Positions 5,988 through 8,313 of a DNA stretch of 8,313 nucleotides are shown one piece after another. The notes under the pieces were generated by a model. It was not told where the DNA came from. It ran no database searches and saw nothing but the letters and a program-made list of their open reading frames with translations. The stretch is from Candidatus Latescibacterota bacterium (GTDB lineage Bacteria; Latescibacterota; UBA2968; GCA-2709665), in the NCBI GenBank assembly GCA_030746455.1, contig JASLMQ010000762.1, positions 1-8,313 on the forward strand, read 5' to 3'. The stretch's first letter is position 1, and every line of letters starts with the position of its first letter. The position numbers were made by a program, and so were the translations under genes.

Positions 5988-6920
5988 ATGCGACGCTTCA
6001 CCCGAACGCCGTACTACACCGGCCCGGACGACCCGGAGGTCGGCGAGATCCGGGGCACGATCGAGCTGGGCGAGACCGTCGTCATCGAATCCGTAGGCGG
6101 GCACGACCAGGACCTCGGACTCGATGGCGAGCTGAAGGCAGGAATGGTCATGGACGTCAAGACGCGCAGGCATTCGCGTCCGGGCGGGCCCTTCCTGATC
6201 GAGGGCATCGAGCCTGGCGACTGGGTGTCCATCGAGATCATCGACGTGGAACCAGGCCCGTACGGGTTCTACCGAAACGGTGGGCCCCACTGGGGCAGCG
6301 TGCGCCTCCTCGCACCCGTCCGCGACGGGCTCGTCCACTTCCCGCCCGACTTCGTTGTCCCCATCCGGCCGATGGTCGGCTACGTGCACCTCGAGTCCGT
6401 CGCCCCGTACCAGATGGACCACGGCGGCAACATGGACTTCAACTCGGTCTGTCCCGGCAGCACCCTTCACATCCGAGCCCAGAAGCCCGGGGGACTGCTC
6501 TACATCTGCGACGTCCACGCCCGGATGGGAGACGGCGAGCTCACGGCAACGGGTGTGGAGATCGACGCCGACGTCACGATCAAGGTGGACAGGTCGCCCG
6601 GCTTCCCCACCAGCAGCCCCGTCGTGGAAAAGACGACCGTCGTGGAGAACGCGGAGGAGTACCTCACCAGCGGGAGGGGTCACGGCTGGGAAGAGGCCGT
6701 GAAGATCGCCTGGGCCGAAATGGTGAGCCTGATCGTCGACCGCTACGACACCACCGTCGAGCACGCCAACCTCATCGTTGGGACCATTGCCGATGCGCGC
6801 CCCGGGTTCGCCGCAGCGTTCATGAACGGGCGGGGGAGGAGTCGCGAAACCGCGTATGTCACCGTGCAGCTTGCGGTGACCAAGGAGCTCCGCCGCACGG
6901 GTGAGCCCTTCCTCGCCTAG
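5988..6920 (+). CDS. Acetamidase/formamidase family protein
   Basis: A 310-residue protein with the features of the FmdA/AmdA family, metal-dependent amidohydrolases that release ammonia from formamide, acetamide or other short amides. Signatures: a polar N-terminus; GEIRGTIELGETVVIE (19-34); GDWVSIEIIDVEPG (77-90); PYGFYRNGGPHWG (91-103); PMVGYVHLE (128-136); the core DHGGNMDFNSVCPGSTLHI (144-162), matching the conserved H-G-G-N-x-D segment; and CDVHARMGDGELTATGVE (174-191), matching the G-D-V-H-A-x-Q-G-D-G-E segment with a first-residue Cys for Gly and Met for Gln. No signal peptide, so probably cytoplasmic. GGAGG at 5975-5979, eight bases ahead, supports the ATG at 5988; an in-frame ATG at 5916 adds 24 residues without such a site. 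The gene is divergent from the DUF3604-MFS pair, perhaps sharing control. Family firm; substrate unknown. Confidence 0.85.
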   Translation: MRRFTRTPYYTGPDDPEVGEIRGTIELGETVVIESVGGHDQDLGLDGELKAGMVMDVKTRRHSRPGGPFLIEGIEPGDWVSIEIIDVEPGPYGFYRNGGPHWGSVRLLAPVRDGLVHFPPDFVVPIRPMVGYVHLESVAPYQMDHGGNMDFNSVCPGSTLHIRAQKPGGLLYICDVHARMGDGELTATGVEIDADVTIKVDRSPGFPTSSPVVEKTTVVENAEEYLTSGRGHGWEEAVKIAWAEMVSLIVDRYDTTVEHANLIVGTIADARPGFAAAFMNGRGRSRETAYVTVQLAVTKELRRTGEPFLA

Positions 6921-6936
6921 ACCCAAATATCAAGAC

Positions 6937-7165
6937 CTTACCACGGATGAACACGGATAGACACGGATGAGTGGGTGCCAGAGCTCGGCGACTGCGTGCC
7001 AGTAGGGAGCTTGTGCTCGGGGGGACAGAGCAGAACCCGCACCTGAGCTGAACCAACGGTTGTCGTGGTCCCACGGGTCAGTGCCACCCGGATCTGGCTC
7101 GGGCCGCCGATCCCCAGCCCTCCCCGCATCCCAATCGGTGCCCATCTGTGCTCATCTGTGGTAAG
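6937..7165. repeat. 229-bp element bounded by 35-bp imperfect inverted repeats
   Basis: The left arm (6937-6971, beginning CTTACCACGGATGAACACGG) and the right arm (7131-7165, ending CTCATCTGTGGTAAG) are inverted copies with 27 of 35 bases matching. The left arm is itself three tandem variants of the ten-base unit ACACGGATGA; the right arm carries the same period in reverse complement. The 159 bases between the arms are GC-rich and show no credible ORF. No transposase is present, so it could be a MITE-like non-autonomous element or two members of a dispersed repeat family in opposite orientation. Transcribed, the arms could pair into a long stem. It fills nearly all of the gap between the amidase and the FliG-N-like gene. 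Confidence 0.7.
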
Positions 7166-7190
7166 ATGTTGACTCTTTGAGATTTATGCC

Positions 7191-7547
7191 ATGGACCTTA
7201 CGGAAACCGAAAAGATCGCCGTTCTCCTCATCGCCCTCGGTCCCGACCGGGCCGCCAGGATACTCGACCGCCTCAAGGGCGACGAGCTGACCGAAGTCAT
7301 CGCCGCGATGAACCGAATGAAGGAGATCCCCCCGGGGATCCGGCGCTCGGTGCTCGAGGAGGTCGAAGGCATCCTCAACCGCCAGGCCGGTCTTCCGCCT
7401 CGCGAGACGACCTCGCGCCGCGAGGACCTGTTCGGACGCCTCGAGCCCTACCTGCCCGATCACATCGGACCCATCGATCCCGATTGGGATGACGGTGAAA
7501 CCGACCGTCCCTCAGATGATTCCCCTCCGCCCTGGCAACCATCGTGA
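7191..7547 (+). CDS. Small protein resembling a stand-alone FliG N-terminal domain
   Basis: A 118-residue protein. Residues 2-63 read like the FliG N-terminal domain, the helical module that binds FliF in the flagellar MS ring: LTETEKIAVLLIALGPDRAA (3-22), then ILDRLKGDELTEVIAAMNRM (24-43), then IPPGIRRSVLEEVEGIL (46-62). That is the family's order: Lys/Ala-start helix, LLxALGPxxAAxxL turn, helix ending in an acidic pair, and the PxxxxxxVLEE helix. FliG is normally about 330 residues; the middle and C-terminal torque domains are absent. Residues 64-118 are charged, Pro- and Asp-rich and probably disordered. No signal peptide. No good ribosome binding site precedes the ATG at 7191; a different-frame ATG stands at 7186. 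The stop overlaps the start of rarA (GTGA at 7544-7547), so the two are likely co-translated. No flagellar gene is nearby. The domain call is from remembered family pattern, not a search. Confidence 0.65.
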   Translation: MDLTETEKIAVLLIALGPDRAARILDRLKGDELTEVIAAMNRMKEIPPGIRRSVLEEVEGILNRQAGLPPRETTSRREDLFGRLEPYLPDHIGPIDPDWDDGETDRPSDDSPPPWQPS

Positions 7548-8313
7548 CCACCGACGACCTCTTCGACGCCCTCTCTCCCGAGGCGCCCCTTGCCGACCGC
7601 ATGAGGCCCCGCAGCCTGGACCACGTACAGGGCCAGGACCACCTGGTCGCCCCCGGGGCGCCCTTTCGACGGCTTCTCGAAAGCGACCAGATCCCCTCCA
7701 TCATCTTCTGGGGTCCGCCTGGATCCGGCAAGACCACACTCGCCCGCCTGGTCGCCGAATCCACGCAGAGCCGATTCGTCGCGTTCAGTGCCGTCACCTC
7801 CGGGGTCAAGGAGGTGCGCGAGATCGTCGCCCACGCGAAGCAGGAAAGACGCATGGGTCATCGCACCATCTTCTTCGTGGACGAGATCCACCGCTTCAAT
7901 CGGGCGCAGCAGGACGCCTTCCTGCCCCACGTCGAAGACGGGACCATCATCCTCATCGGAGCCACCACCGAGAATCCCTCCTTCGAGGTCAACGCCCCCC
8001 TGCTGTCGCGATCTCAGGTCTTCGTGCTCAACCCCCTGGGGACGGATCACATCCGGGCCGTGCTCGACCAGGCCCTGGGCGATTCCGATAGGGGAATTGC
8101 GGGGATCGAGGCGGAACCGGAGGCCCTGGACCTGATCGCCCAGGTAAGCGAGGGGGATGCCCGACGAGGCCTCAACATCCTCGAGATGGCTGTTGCGTCC
8201 GTCCGGTCGGCCGGCGCGGATTGCCTGACGCACGAGGCCACGAAGGACGTCCTGGGAAAGAAGTCCCTTGTCTACGACAAGAGCGGCGAGGAGCACTACA
8301 ACCTCATCTCGGC
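7544..8313 (+). CDS. rarA: Replication-associated recombination protein A, AAA+ ATPase (3' end outside window)
   Basis: The N-terminal 256 residues of RarA/MgsA (the WRNIP1/Mgs1 family), an AAA+ ATPase of the clamp-loader clade that acts at stalled replication forks and binds SSB. Visible: LADRMRP (16-22) and [10 protein letters not shown] (29-38), the family's opening; Walker A GPPGSGKT (57-64); Walker [18 protein letters not shown] (108-124); sensor 1 [12 protein letters not shown] (139-150); the SRS arginine finger (R156); sensor 2 GDARRGLN (204-211); and [16 protein letters not shown] (241-256), the sequence linking to the tetramerisation region. The window ends in mid-gene; the full protein should be about 430-450 residues. 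I start it at GTG 7544, which overlaps the upstream stop as GTGA and keeps the short leader before RMRP; an ATG at 7601 would cut into the conserved RMRP motif. Identity is firm, start fairly so. Confidence 0.93.
   Translation, partial: MTTDDLFDALSPEAPLADRMRPRSLDHVQGQDHLVAPGAPFRRLLESDQIPSIIFWGPPGSGKTTLARLVAESTQSRFVAFSAVTSGVKEVREIVAHAKQERRMGHRTIFFVDEIHRFNRAQQDAFLPHVEDGTIILIGATTENPSFEVNAPLLSRSQVFVLNPLGTDHIRAVLDQALGDSDRGIAGIEAEPEALDLIAQVSEGDARRGLNILEMAVASVRSAGADCLTHEATKDVLGKKSLVYDKSGEEHYNLIS

Noticed and set aside
5516..6904. 462-residue plus-strand open frame
   Set aside because: Covers the amidase gene in another frame and the intergenic region; its second half is almost pure Arg/Gly/Pro, typical of a shifted frame.
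5958..6926. 322-residue minus-strand open frame
   Set aside because: Antisense shadow of the amidase gene, which has clear family motifs and a ribosome binding site.
6938..7145. Small minus-strand ORFs of 63-71 residues inside the inverted-repeat element
   Set aside because: They translate the repeat arms and a GC-rich core, lack ribosome binding sites and show no protein-like pattern.
7489..8091. 200-residue plus-strand open frame
   Set aside because: Shifted frame over the rarA gene, Arg/Pro-rich; the true frame starts with GTG at 7544 and carries all AAA+ motifs.

Overview
High-GC bacterial DNA, most likely from an uncultured (metagenome-type) lineage. Genes have strong GC-ending codons, AGGAGG-type Shine-Dalgarno sites, intergenic palindromic and short interspersed repeats, and a lipoprotein whose mature N-terminus begins CGGDDATGP. 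That style is common in Gemmatimonadota/Eisenbacteria/Krumholzibacteriota-like genomes, but the phylum is a weak inference: no rRNA or other phylogenetic marker is present apart from part of rarA.

Layout, left to right. Bases 1-253 are a divergent promoter region: the first codons of a leftward gene (ATG at 8-6) and a rightward promoter for a lipoprotein of unknown function (254-871). The lipoprotein reading frame stops early; convincing coding sequence continues in another frame to 1026 and is followed at 1049-1086 by a textbook terminator, so the gene looks frameshifted. Next is a TIM-barrel sugar phosphate isomerase/epimerase (1118-1885). A convergent gap (1886-2015) holds a 16-bp tandem repeat that folds into a 13-bp perfect palindrome. 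Two leftward genes follow, an MFS transporter of the monocarboxylate/oxalate-formate type (2016-3341) and, upstream of it, a large DUF3604/PHP-like metal-dependent phosphoesterase-type protein (3439-5610); they form a probable two-gene transcript. Two 27-bp direct repeats bracket the transporter gene. A 377-bp divergent intergenic region separates these from a rightward acetamidase/formamidase-family gene (5988-6920). After a 229-bp inverted-repeat element (6937-7165) comes a small protein that looks like a free-standing FliG N-terminal domain (7191-7547). It overlaps by GTGA the start of rarA/mgsA (7544 to beyond the window end), a replication-associated AAA+ ATPase.

How the genes may work together: the isomerase, MFS carrier, DUF3604 protein and amidase fit a small accessory catabolic locus for uptake and breakdown of an organic-acid, amide or sugar-like substrate, but the substrate cannot be read from sequence. 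The last two genes are a separate unit. The most unusual items are the FliG-N-like protein coupled to rarA, the inverted-repeat element directly in front of it, the direct repeats around the transporter gene and the frameshifted lipoprotein. I see no rRNA, tRNA, CRISPR array, transposase or obvious defence system.
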